Assembly: GCA_902550225.1 (NCBI GenBank)
Contig: CACCYL010000001.1
Location: 135,001 to 169,487, forward strand
Reading direction: 5' to 3'
Length of the DNA: 34,487 nucleotides
Source: an uncultured Alphaproteobacteria bacterium
GTDB taxonomy: Bacteria > Pseudomonadota > Alphaproteobacteria > Methylaequorales > Methylaequoraceae
Part shown: positions 1-8,287 of the stretch, piece by piece
Layout: each line of letters opens with the position of its first letter
How positions within the stretch are numbered: the first letter of the stretch is position 1
Notes under the pieces: model-generated
The model's database searches: none
Told to the model about the DNA's origin: nothing
The model's input: only the letters and a program-made list of their open reading frames with translations
Program-made: the position numbers and the translations under genes

Positions 1-1768
<1,768 letters not shown>

Positions 1769-1817
1769 TTGAATTACTCAAACTTTTTTTGTACACTTAT
1801 TATTGCTGTGATTTTAT

Positions 1818-1935
1818 GGTCCGGCGGTTATGGCGAAGGGAGAACACTCGATTCCATTCCGAACTCGGTCGTGAAAACCTTCAGCGCCGATGGTACTTTG
1901 TCTTAAGGCACGGGAGAGTAGGTCGTTGCCGGGCC
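1818..1935 (+). rRNA. rrf: 5S ribosomal RNA
   Basis: About 118 nt. The 5' end GGTCCGGC pairs with the 3' end GCCGGGCC to form helix I, and the internal CGAACTCGG and GATGGTA segments are typical of bacterial 5S rRNA. It lies about 50 nt after the 23S 3' end and 22 nt before the initiator tRNA, as in alphaproteobacterial rrn operons. The ends are set by the terminal helix. Confidence 0.95.
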
Positions 1936-1957
1936 TTAAAAACACAGCTGCTACCGA

Positions 1958-2110
<153 letters not shown>

Positions 2111-4024
2111 ATGTGTGGAATTTCCGGATTTATTTGTTTTTCAAAAAACTTGACTAGTTCTAAGTTAAAAAAAGAAGCTTTGTCTATGGCCAACTCATTG
2201 TCTAAAAGAGGACCAGATTCTTTCGGCGTGTGGACAGATGTAACAAATGGATTAGCACTTTCACACAGACGTCTCTCAATCATAGATTTATCCAGCAACG
2301 CCAATCAACCAATGATGAGTAAATCAAAAAGATTCGTCATTGTCTATAATGGTGAGGTTTACAATTTCAAAACTCTACGAAAAATAATTCAGCAAAATGG
2401 AGTTGTATTAAAATCATTGTCAGATACGGAAGTCATTTTAGAGTTAATCTCGTTATACGGTTTTAATGATGCTATAAAAAAACTTAATGGCATTTTTTCT
2501 CTAGCAGTGTGGGATAGAAAAAACAAAAAACTTTTTTTAGCAAGAGATAGAGTTGGAATAAAACCTTTATACATTTATAACGATAACCAAAATTTTGCTT
2601 TTGCATCTGAAATTAAGGCAATAAAAAAGTTATCATTTTCGAGCCTATCTATAGACAGGGAATCGTTATCTACATACGTTAGACTAAACTATATTCCGTC
2701 TCCGTTTTCAATTTTTAAAAGTGTTAGTAAACTTGAGCCAGGATCAATTTTTATTATTGATTTAAAAAAAAATATTCAGAAAAAAAAATTCTGGAATGTT
2801 GAAGATCTTGAGAAAAAAACTAAGAATTCTAACCCAGGAGACACTTTTCATGTTTTAAACAATGCAGTGAAAAATCAGATGGTTTCAGATGTTCCGTTGG
2901 GAGTTTTTCTTTCAGGTGGAATAGATAGCTCATTGATTGCTGCTTTGGCACAAAAGAATTCAAAAAAAAAAATAAGTTCATTTACTATTGGATTTAATGA
3001 AAGTGAGTTTGATGAGGCTAAATATGCAAGAGCAATTTCAAAACAACTTGGGATGAATCACAATGAAGTTTATTTTGATTATTCTGAACTAAATAATTTA
3101 GTTGAATTAATTCCAGATATTTACGACGAGCCTTTTGCAGACTCTTCACAACTACCTACATTTCTTTTGAGTCAAATTACAAAAAAAAATGTAACTGTAG
3201 CATTGTCCGGAGATGGAGGTGATGAATTGTTTGGGGGCTACTACAGATATTTCCTCGCAGAAAAATATCAAAGATATATTTTTAGCCAGCCCTATTTAGT
3301 AAAAACAATAATAAAAAATATTATAAAAATATTTCCTACAACATTTTGGAATAATTTTGGTTGTATTTTACCTAATAGTATGGGAGGCCGACAGTTTGGA
3401 GATAAACTTTTAAAATTGTCTAATTTACTAGATAATAGTGATGAAACAGCGTTCCAAAAAAGAATAATAAGTAATTGCAGTGATTTATCTAACTATTTGC
3501 ACTTAGATAAAGAGAAGAATGTTAAATATCATGATTGTGATTATGAATTACTTTATAGCGATATTGTTAGGAGAATGCAGGTGTTGGATTTTTTAATATA
3601 TCTTCCAGATGATATTCTAACAAAAGTTGACAGGGCTTCCATGTATAATTCCCTTGAGGTCAGAGTACCTTTTCTTGATAATACAGTAATTGAACATGCA
3701 TTTAGAATGGAAAAAAAACATTATATTCAAAAAAGTAATGGAAAAGTAATACTGAAAAAAGTTTTAAAAAAATTCTTACCCAACCAAATGATAGATAGAC
3801 CAAAAATGGGGTTTGGAATACCACTTGGGAGGCTTTTAATTGACAGTTTTAGTGAAAAAATTGAATATTATTTAAATTCAACAAAAATAGAAAAACAAAA
3901 GATTTTTAGGACCGACTTTTATAAAAAATTGTGGTTAGAGCACAAAAGTAAAAAAAGAAATTGGCAATTTCTATTATGGAATTTCCTAGTCTTTCAAATT
4001 TGGTACGATTACTGGGAGGATTGA
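2111..4024 (+). CDS. asnB: Asparagine synthetase B-like glutamine-dependent amidotransferase
   Basis: A 637-residue protein with both AsnB domains. The N-terminal class II glutaminase carries the nucleophile Cys2 right after Met, which fixes the start. R53/R54, the YNGEVYN segment around 79-85 and SDTE near 104-107 match the glutamine pocket. The C-terminal ATP-pyrophosphatase domain has the PP-loop SGGIDS at 268-273 and SGDGGDELFGGYYRY at 366-380. Canonical AsnB makes Asn from Asp, Gln and ATP; copies in surface-polysaccharide clusters are thought to amidate sugar acids or other cluster intermediates, so the substrate is unproven. AGGA lies 10 nt before the ATG. It is the first protein gene after the rrn operon, and a GT4 gene follows 3 nt after its stop. 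Strong family call, weak substrate call. Confidence 0.93.
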   Translation: MCGISGFICFSKNLTSSKLKKEALSMANSLSKRGPDSFGVWTDVTNGLALSHRRLSIIDLSSNANQPMMSKSKRFVIVYNGEVYNFKTLRKIIQQNGVVLKSLSDTEVILELISLYGFNDAIKKLNGIFSLAVWDRKNKKLFLARDRVGIKPLYIYNDNQNFAFASEIKAIKKLSFSSLSIDRESLSTYVRLNYIPSPFSIFKSVSKLEPGSIFIIDLKKNIQKKKFWNVEDLEKKTKNSNPGDTFHVLNNAVKNQMVSDVPLGVFLSGGIDSSLIAALAQKNSKKKISSFTIGFNESEFDEAKYARAISKQLGMNHNEVYFDYSELNNLVELIPDIYDEPFADSSQLPTFLLSQITKKNVTVALSGDGGDELFGGYYRYFLAEKYQRYIFSQPYLVKTIIKNIIKIFPTTFWNNFGCILPNSMGGRQFGDKLLKLSNLLDNSDETAFQKRIISNCSDLSNYLHLDKEKNVKYHDCDYELLYSDIVRRMQVLDFLIYLPDDILTKVDRASMYNSLEVRVPFLDNTVIEHAFRMEKKHYIQKSNGKVILKKVLKKFLPNQMIDRPKMGFGIPLGRLLIDSFSEKIEYYLNSTKIEKQKIFRTDFYKKLWLEHKSKKRNWQFLLWNFLVFQIWYDYWED

Positions 4025-4027
4025 AGA

Positions 4028-5071
4028 ATGAAAAGAATAACATATATTTTGAATAGTTTGGAAATTGGTGGAACTGAAAAACAATTATTGTACTTAATTA
4101 AAAGAATAAGAAAAAGTTATAAAATTCAAGTTTTTTCTTTTCTTAAAGGTTCATTGGAAAGTGATTACAGAAAATTAGGAATTTCTGTTAAATGTGGTAC
4201 GAATAAGTATTTATCTATAATTGAACTTATTTTTTTTTTAATTTTAAATAAGACAGATATCTATCATTTTTTTTTACCTAAGTCTTATTTAATAGCAGGA
4301 TTACTAACTTTTTTTTCAAAAAAAAAAAAAATTATGAGTAGAAGGTCACTTAATAATTATCATAGAAAATATTTATTCATTTCATTATTCTTGGAAAAGA
4401 TTCTACATAAAAGGATGAATATAATTTTAACCAATTCAGTTTCCATAAAAAAACAACTTGTAATGGATGAAGGAGTGCCGAATCACAAAATAAATGTTAT
4501 ACCAAATTTTCTTCCTGAATTAAAAAATTTCAATTATAAAAAAAATAAATCTAGGCCTGTTTGTGTTTTTGGATACGTAGCAAATTTTATACCTTATAAA
4601 AATCACCTAATGTTACTGGACATATGTTCAATGATCACAACTAAAAAAAAATGGAAATTAATTCTTATTGGGGCTAACGTCAAAGGATTTAAAAACATTA
4701 TTATAGATAAGGTGAAAAATCTTGGGCTGGAAAAAAAAATTATTTTCTTTGAAGCTAATAAAAATATCCAAAAGTTTTATGAAAAAATTGATTTTGCAAT
4801 TAGTACTTCAAGCGAAGAGGGGTCTTCAAACTTTTTACTAGAATCAATTTCTTTAGGCCTTCCAATCATTGCATATGATGTAGGAGGTAATAATGAATTT
4901 TTTAAAAATAATGGTTTTTTAATTCCAGCATTTGATATAGTTCTAATGAAAAAAGCAATTGAAAGTATGTTAAATATGAATATCAATGCTTTCAGAAAAA
5001 ACTCTATAAAAATTTGTAAGATCAAGTTTGATAATACTAAAACTTTAAATAAGTATTATTCTTTTTATTAA
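4028..5071 (+). CDS. Glycosyltransferase family 4
   Basis: A 347-residue GT-B glycosyltransferase, presumably cytoplasmic, transferring a sugar from a nucleotide donor onto the growing glycan. The N-terminal segment LEIGGTEKQL (11-20) is the usual acceptor-domain glycine-rich loop. The C-terminal donor site has the E-x7-E pattern around 264-272, followed by LGLPIIAYDVGG (277-288). The start is 3 nt after the asnB stop, with GGGAGGA inside the end of asnB as ribosome site, so the two are probably co-translated. A T8-C-A14 tract lies within the gene near residues 94-101. Donor and acceptor cannot be read from sequence. Confidence 0.92.
   Translation: MKRITYILNSLEIGGTEKQLLYLIKRIRKSYKIQVFSFLKGSLESDYRKLGISVKCGTNKYLSIIELIFFLILNKTDIYHFFLPKSYLIAGLLTFFSKKKKIMSRRSLNNYHRKYLFISLFLEKILHKRMNIILTNSVSIKKQLVMDEGVPNHKINVIPNFLPELKNFNYKKNKSRPVCVFGYVANFIPYKNHLMLLDICSMITTKKKWKLILIGANVKGFKNIIIDKVKNLGLEKKIIFFEANKNIQKFYEKIDFAISTSSEEGSSNFLLESISLGLPIIAYDVGGNNEFFKNNGFLIPAFDIVLMKKAIESMLNMNINAFRKNSIKICKIKFDNTKTLNKYYSFY
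4318..4331 (+). repeat. 14-nt poly-A run inside the GT4 gene
   Basis: An uninterrupted run of 14 A preceded by T8-C, encoding lysines in the frame of the intact glycosyltransferase. A tract of this length is prone to replication or transcription slippage. Confidence 0.9.
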
Positions 5072-5084
5072 AGAAAAATATTGC

Positions 5085-5112
5085 TTGTAGTTCATGATGT
5101 GAACGTTATAAT
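5085..5112 (+). promoter_or_regulatory. Candidate promoter of the regulator/RfaH gene pair
   Basis: A perfect -10 hexamer TATAAT at 5107-5112. A weak -35 TTGTAG at 5085-5090 gives a 16-nt spacer; the alternative TTGCTT at 5081-5086 would give a long 20-nt spacer. Transcription would start near 5119, only about 3 nt before the ATG at 5122. The mRNA would be leaderless or nearly so, and there is no Shine-Dalgarno sequence. The weak -35 fits a promoter under regulation. Confidence 0.55.
5090..5104 (+). promoter_or_regulatory. Operator-like palindrome, copy 1 (GTTCA-N5-TGAAC)
   Basis: GTTCATGATGTGAAC has perfect 5-bp arms around a 5-bp centre. It sits in the spacer directly upstream of the TATAAT box and 23 bp (start to start) from a second copy with identical arms. 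Most likely a dimeric winged-helix regulator site; binding is inferred. Confidence 0.6.
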
Positions 5113-5127
5113 GTTCATACAATGAAC
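5113..5127 (+). promoter_or_regulatory. Operator-like palindrome, copy 2, overlapping the regulator start codon
   Basis: GTTCATACAATGAAC has the same GTTCA/TGAAC arms as copy 1; here the arms extend to a perfect 6-3-6 repeat. It begins directly after the -10 box and covers the predicted transcription start and the ATG (5122-5124). A protein bound here would block initiation, so autorepression is the simplest reading. Confidence 0.65.
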
Positions 5128-5724
5128 AAAAATTACAATAAAAATACTGAAATAGAATTAAAGCTGTTTAATCAAATTGAAAAAAACAAAAATCACTCAC
5201 AGCGCTCAATTTCCAAAGAACTTAATATTGCACTTGGTTTGTCGAATGCTTTGATAAAAAAATTTTTAAGTAAAGGTTTTCTCAAATTGTCTCAAGCACC
5301 AATGAAAAGGTACTTCTATTACATAACTCCAAGAGGACTAGTCGAAAAGGCAAAATTAACCACAGAGTTCATAACCTCCTCTCTTGATTTTTATAATAAA
5401 ATAAGGAACCAATACGAAAAAGAATTTTATAAAATTAAAAAACAAAAACCTTCTAAAATTATCTTGATTGGAATAAGTGAGTTTACTGAGATAGCTATAC
5501 TAGCAGCGAAAATAACAGAGGTAAAAATTGATTATATTGCAGAATCAAATTTAAAAAAAAAAAAATTTTGCGATATTCCAATCAAAACAAATATTAATGA
5601 GTTTTTAAATCTTAAACAAAAGGTTTTTTTTGTTTTATCCTCGCAAAAAGGTATTTCTAATTTTATGACAAAAATTCCAAAAAATAGACATCTCGTTAAA
5701 CCTGATTTTTTATTGTTGAGTTAA
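5122..5724 (+). CDS. EPS-associated MarR-type winged-helix regulator fused to a Rossmann-like domain
   Basis: A 200-residue predicted DNA-binding regulator. Residues about 10-75 form a winged helix: SQRSISKELNIALGLSNALI (26-45) as the helix-turn-helix, then a wing ending in RYFYYITPRG (63-72). This resembles the small MarR-type regulators found in exopolysaccharide clusters. A linker helix (about 76-108) leads to a second domain (110-200) with an alternating strand/helix pattern, a glycine-containing first strand (KIILIGIS, 112-119) and KIDYIAE (135-141). That segment recurs in the C-terminal Rossmann domain of the C-methyltransferase of this cluster. I infer a sensor for a sugar nucleotide or similar ligand; the ligand is unknown. 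The start codon lies inside an operator palindrome, and rfaH follows after 1 nt. Confidence 0.8.
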   Translation: MNKNYNKNTEIELKLFNQIEKNKNHSQRSISKELNIALGLSNALIKKFLSKGFLKLSQAPMKRYFYYITPRGLVEKAKLTTEFITSSLDFYNKIRNQYEKEFYKIKKQKPSKIILIGISEFTEIAILAAKITEVKIDYIAESNLKKKKFCDIPIKTNINEFLNLKQKVFFVLSSQKGISNFMTKIPKNRHLVKPDFLLLS

Positions 5725-5725
5725 C

Positions 5726-6214
5726 ATGAGTTGGATAGTTGTACAAACAAAAAGTAATAATGAATTTAAGGCCAAAACCAACCTTACTCGACAAGGGTAT
5801 GAGGTTTTTTGTCCAAAAGTTATTAAATCAGTAAACTCATTTAACAAGATGAAAAAACTTATTAAACCGCTATTTCCAGGATATATTTTTGTTAAATTAA
5901 AAAATGATCAAAACTGGTTAAAAATTAATTCTACTTTTGGAGTTAAAAAAATTTTAAAATTTGGTGAAAAAATTTATGAACTTCCAATAGAAATTCTTAA
6001 TAACATTAAATTCAAGTGTAATGATGATGAAATATGTAACATGCTACCATTAAAAAAAGGAGACAAAGTAAAAATTTTAAGCAAAAAACTTTCGGGATGG
6101 AATGCAATTTTTTCTGAACATATTGATGAAAAGCGTTCTTTTGTCTTGATTGATTTATTAATGACAAGTATTAAAACGAAAGTTTTAAATGAAGATATTG
6201 AAGTCTTAATTTAA
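5726..6214 (+). CDS. rfaH: RfaH-type NusG paralogue (processive antiterminator)
   Basis: A 162-residue protein of RfaH length. The NGN domain (1 to about 95) starts SWIVVQTKSNNEFKAKTNL and includes KPLFPGYIFVKL (47-58) and INSTFGVKKILKFG (67-80). The KOW domain (about 110-162) contains GDKVKIL and GWNAIFSEHIDEKRSFVLID, close to E. coli RfaH. Family role: binds RNA polymerase paused at an ops site, suppresses termination and pausing through long operons, and can recruit ribosomes. By eye-alignment to E. coli RfaH, Glu48 corresponds to Lys47 while Arg138 is kept (Arg137), so that autoinhibitory salt bridge is lost; Arg73 is Phe71, so ops contacts may differ. It lies 1 nt after the winged-helix gene, and an ops-like site follows 45 nt downstream. 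Confidence 0.9.
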   Translation: MSWIVVQTKSNNEFKAKTNLTRQGYEVFCPKVIKSVNSFNKMKKLIKPLFPGYIFVKLKNDQNWLKINSTFGVKKILKFGEKIYELPIEILNNIKFKCNDDEICNMLPLKKGDKVKILSKKLSGWNAIFSEHIDEKRSFVLIDLLMTSIKTKVLNEDIEVLI

Positions 6215-6236
6215 GGTTTTAATAATTAAGTATTAA

Positions 6237-6270
6237 CTAAGTGTTATTCACTTGGACTGCGGTAGCTATG
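6237..6270 (+). promoter_or_regulatory. JUMPstart-like leader: hairpin plus ops-like element GCGGTAGC
   Basis: A stem CTAAGTG/CACTTGG (6237-6243 and 6249-6255, one G:T pair) with loop TTATT is followed after 3 nt by GCGGTAGC (6259-6266). This matches eight contiguous bases of the enterobacterial ops site GGCGGTAGCGTG, on the non-template strand as required. The flanking bases differ (T before; TATG after). The GC-rich octamer stands out in very AT-rich sequence, lies 45 nt behind the rfaH stop, and abuts the ATG at 6268. This leader-hairpin-ops order resembles JUMPstart leaders of RfaH-controlled operons. Function is inferred. Confidence 0.6.
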
Positions 6271-7119
6271 TCAAAAATTTATGAGACTTTAAAAAAAAAA
6301 ATTATCTTTCCAAAGTCTATTAAGGATAATAGAAAGATTCTTTTGGAACTAAAAAAAATCTTTAATGATGAAATCTTTTACACAAACTTTATTAAAGAGC
6401 TTGATAAAGTTGAAAAAAAAGAAATAGATCCAAATTCAATGCACCAACCAAACGCCTACAAACCTCAAATAAAAGATCTCTATAGAATTTTTCAATTTAT
6501 TATTTTAAATAAAAGAACAACGGTGTTGGAATTTGGTTCTGGTTGGTCAACTTTAATTTTTTCAATTGCTATGAAAACGCTTGAAAATAAGTTTGGTAGT
6601 AAAATTTATAATTTAAGAAGATCTTTCCCTTTTAAAGTATTCACAGTAGATAACGAGAAAAAATTTTTAAATATTTCGAAAAAAAGATTAATTGAATTTT
6701 ATAAAAATTCAAAAGTTACTAATACTAAGTTTCATCATTCAGATTGTAGATTATGCTTGTATGAAAATAAATTTTGCATTGAATACGATTCTTTACCAAA
6801 TTGTAATCCAGATTTCATTTACATTGACGGTCCTGATATCTTTAATGTAAAGGGAAAGATAAAAAATATATCTTATACAAATAAGGATTTGATGCCTATT
6901 ATATGTGATGTTTTAAAAATTGAATATTTTTTAATACCAGGAACTATAATTGTTTTAGACGGAAGAACCGCTAATGCTCAATTTTTATCAGAAAACTTTA
7001 AAAGAAACTGGCTATATTATTATGATAAAGAAAATGACCAAAACTTGTTTTATTTAGATGCCCCCTCGCTTGGTAGACTAAACGACTCAATGCATGATTT
7101 CTATTTAAACAAAGATTAA
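6268..7119 (+). CDS. Putative SAM-dependent methyltransferase-like protein
   Basis: A 283-residue protein with a class I methyltransferase-like core: TVLEFGSGWST (85-95) as the SAM-binding glycine loop, VFTVDNEKKF as the acidic second strand, and a later FIYIDGPD strand. The substrate is unknown; the ending fits a small stand-alone modifying enzyme. A GTG at 6241 would add nine residues, but it has no ribosome site and would place the ops-like element inside the coding region, so I prefer the ATG at 6268. No good Shine-Dalgarno precedes this ATG either; the ops-like GGTAG occupies its place, which could fit RfaH-assisted ribosome loading. It is the first gene behind the ops-like site. Confidence 0.72.
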   Translation: MSKIYETLKKKIIFPKSIKDNRKILLELKKIFNDEIFYTNFIKELDKVEKKEIDPNSMHQPNAYKPQIKDLYRIFQFIILNKRTTVLEFGSGWSTLIFSIAMKTLENKFGSKIYNLRRSFPFKVFTVDNEKKFLNISKKRLIEFYKNSKVTNTKFHHSDCRLCLYENKFCIEYDSLPNCNPDFIYIDGPDIFNVKGKIKNISYTNKDLMPIICDVLKIEYFLIPGTIIVLDGRTANAQFLSENFKRNWLYYYDKENDQNLFYLDAPSLGRLNDSMHDFYLNKD

Positions 7120-8287
7120 TAAAATTATAAAAAAGAAAAAAATTTGTTTTATAACGGAAGCCCCAATTGTAAAAACTGGCAGGGCAAGTATTAGATTGTA
7201 CTATGAATATATTAATTATTTTAATAAAAATAATTATGATATTTTTAATATTGCATTTACAGATAATTTGAGAAAACAACCAGCTACAAAATGGAGAACT
7301 TTCTATTTAAAAAAAAAAGATCACTTGGTACCAAATAAGTTTTCACTAATAAATAAAATGAACTATTCAAAAGAAATTTCAAAATTATTAAAAAAATTTA
7401 ATATAGATATGGTTGTTGCATTTGATATTGTGGCTGTATCACAATGTTATAATATAAAAAAAGTTAAAAAAATTGTATGGCTAGGAGATTTAAGATTCCA
7501 AACAAATTTTTATAATTTTTATATGAATTTTAAATCAAACTTTTTTCTTATTAGGCAAAGTATATATATTTTTTATCAAAATTATTTATTTAAAAAAAAA
7601 TATATTAAATATCTCAAACCGATGGATAAAGTTATTGTTTCATCTAAATCGTCAGAGAAACATTTAAAAAAGATTGGAATAAACTCAAAGTTTCTACCAT
7701 ACCCCTGGCCGATATCATTTTCTTTAAAAGAAAAGATTAAACAACAAATCCCAGAATTTGTATTTTTTGGTAATTTGGCTGGTTTGGGTTCAAAATCAGC
7801 AATATCAGAATTATTTAATAATATTTATCCTATATTAAAAAAAGAAATAGGAGAAAGAAAATTTAGGATTAACATTGCTGGATCAAATTACAAAAAAAGT
7901 TTTTTGCAAAAAATTGAATTAAAAAAATTTCCTGAAATTTTCTTTTATGGTTTTATAGATAAACTTGAAATTTTGTTTAACAGGTCCGTAGCAATAATTT
8001 TTCCGGGTAGTATTCCAGTTGGAAATAGGTGTCGTTTAATAACTTGTATGGCGTCTGGTCTACCAATAATTGCAGATATTAGTTGTAAGAATGGAAATCC
8101 ATTTTTAATTGACAAAGAAACCGCATTTTTAGCCAATACTCCAGAAGAATTTGTCAAAAAAATGATATTATGTTCTGAAAATAATATACTCAGAGCAAAA
8201 ATAATAAAAAATGCAAAAATCATTTATAAAGAAAAGCATTTTCCAGAAACAGCAGGAAAGATTTTTGAAAAATTTATCAATAAATAA
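7115..8287 (+). CDS. Glycosyltransferase family 4-like, with non-canonical start
   Basis: A predicted GT-B transferase of about 390 residues. The C-terminal half shows a donor-site pattern: EFVFFGNLAG, then GSIPVGNRCRLITCMASGLP with the acidic, glycine-rich surroundings of GT4 enzymes. The first standard start in frame is a TTG at 7196, but that would delete an obviously conserved first strand: codons 7139-7195 encode KICFITEAPIVKTGRASIR. Upstream only ATT/ATA codons are available before a stop at 7106-7108. I place the start at ATT 7115, overlapping the previous stop codon; ATT 7124 is equally possible. Alternatives are slippage in the nearby A6-G-A7 tract or an assembly error. Family call firm, donor and acceptor unknown. 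Confidence 0.82.
   Translation: MNKIIKKKKICFITEAPIVKTGRASIRLYYEYINYFNKNNYDIFNIAFTDNLRKQPATKWRTFYLKKKDHLVPNKFSLINKMNYSKEISKLLKKFNIDMVVAFDIVAVSQCYNIKKVKKIVWLGDLRFQTNFYNFYMNFKSNFFLIRQSIYIFYQNYLFKKKYIKYLKPMDKVIVSSKSSEKHLKKIGINSKFLPYPWPISFSLKEKIKQQIPEFVFFGNLAGLGSKSAISELFNNIYPILKKEIGERKFRINIAGSNYKKSFLQKIELKKFPEIFFYGFIDKLEILFNRSVAIIFPGSIPVGNRCRLITCMASGLPIIADISCKNGNPFLIDKETAFLANTPEEFVKKMILCSENNILRAKIIKNAKIIYKEKHFPETAGKIFEKFINK

Noticed and set aside
1949-1956. CGGTAGC on the minus strand beside tRNA-fMet, resembling an ops core
   Set aside because: Wrong strand for transcription into the cluster; RfaH reads the non-template strand.
5090-5127. LexA box
   Set aside because: Alphaproteobacterial LexA sites are GTTC-N7-GTTC direct repeats; the elements here are inverted repeats with no such spacing.
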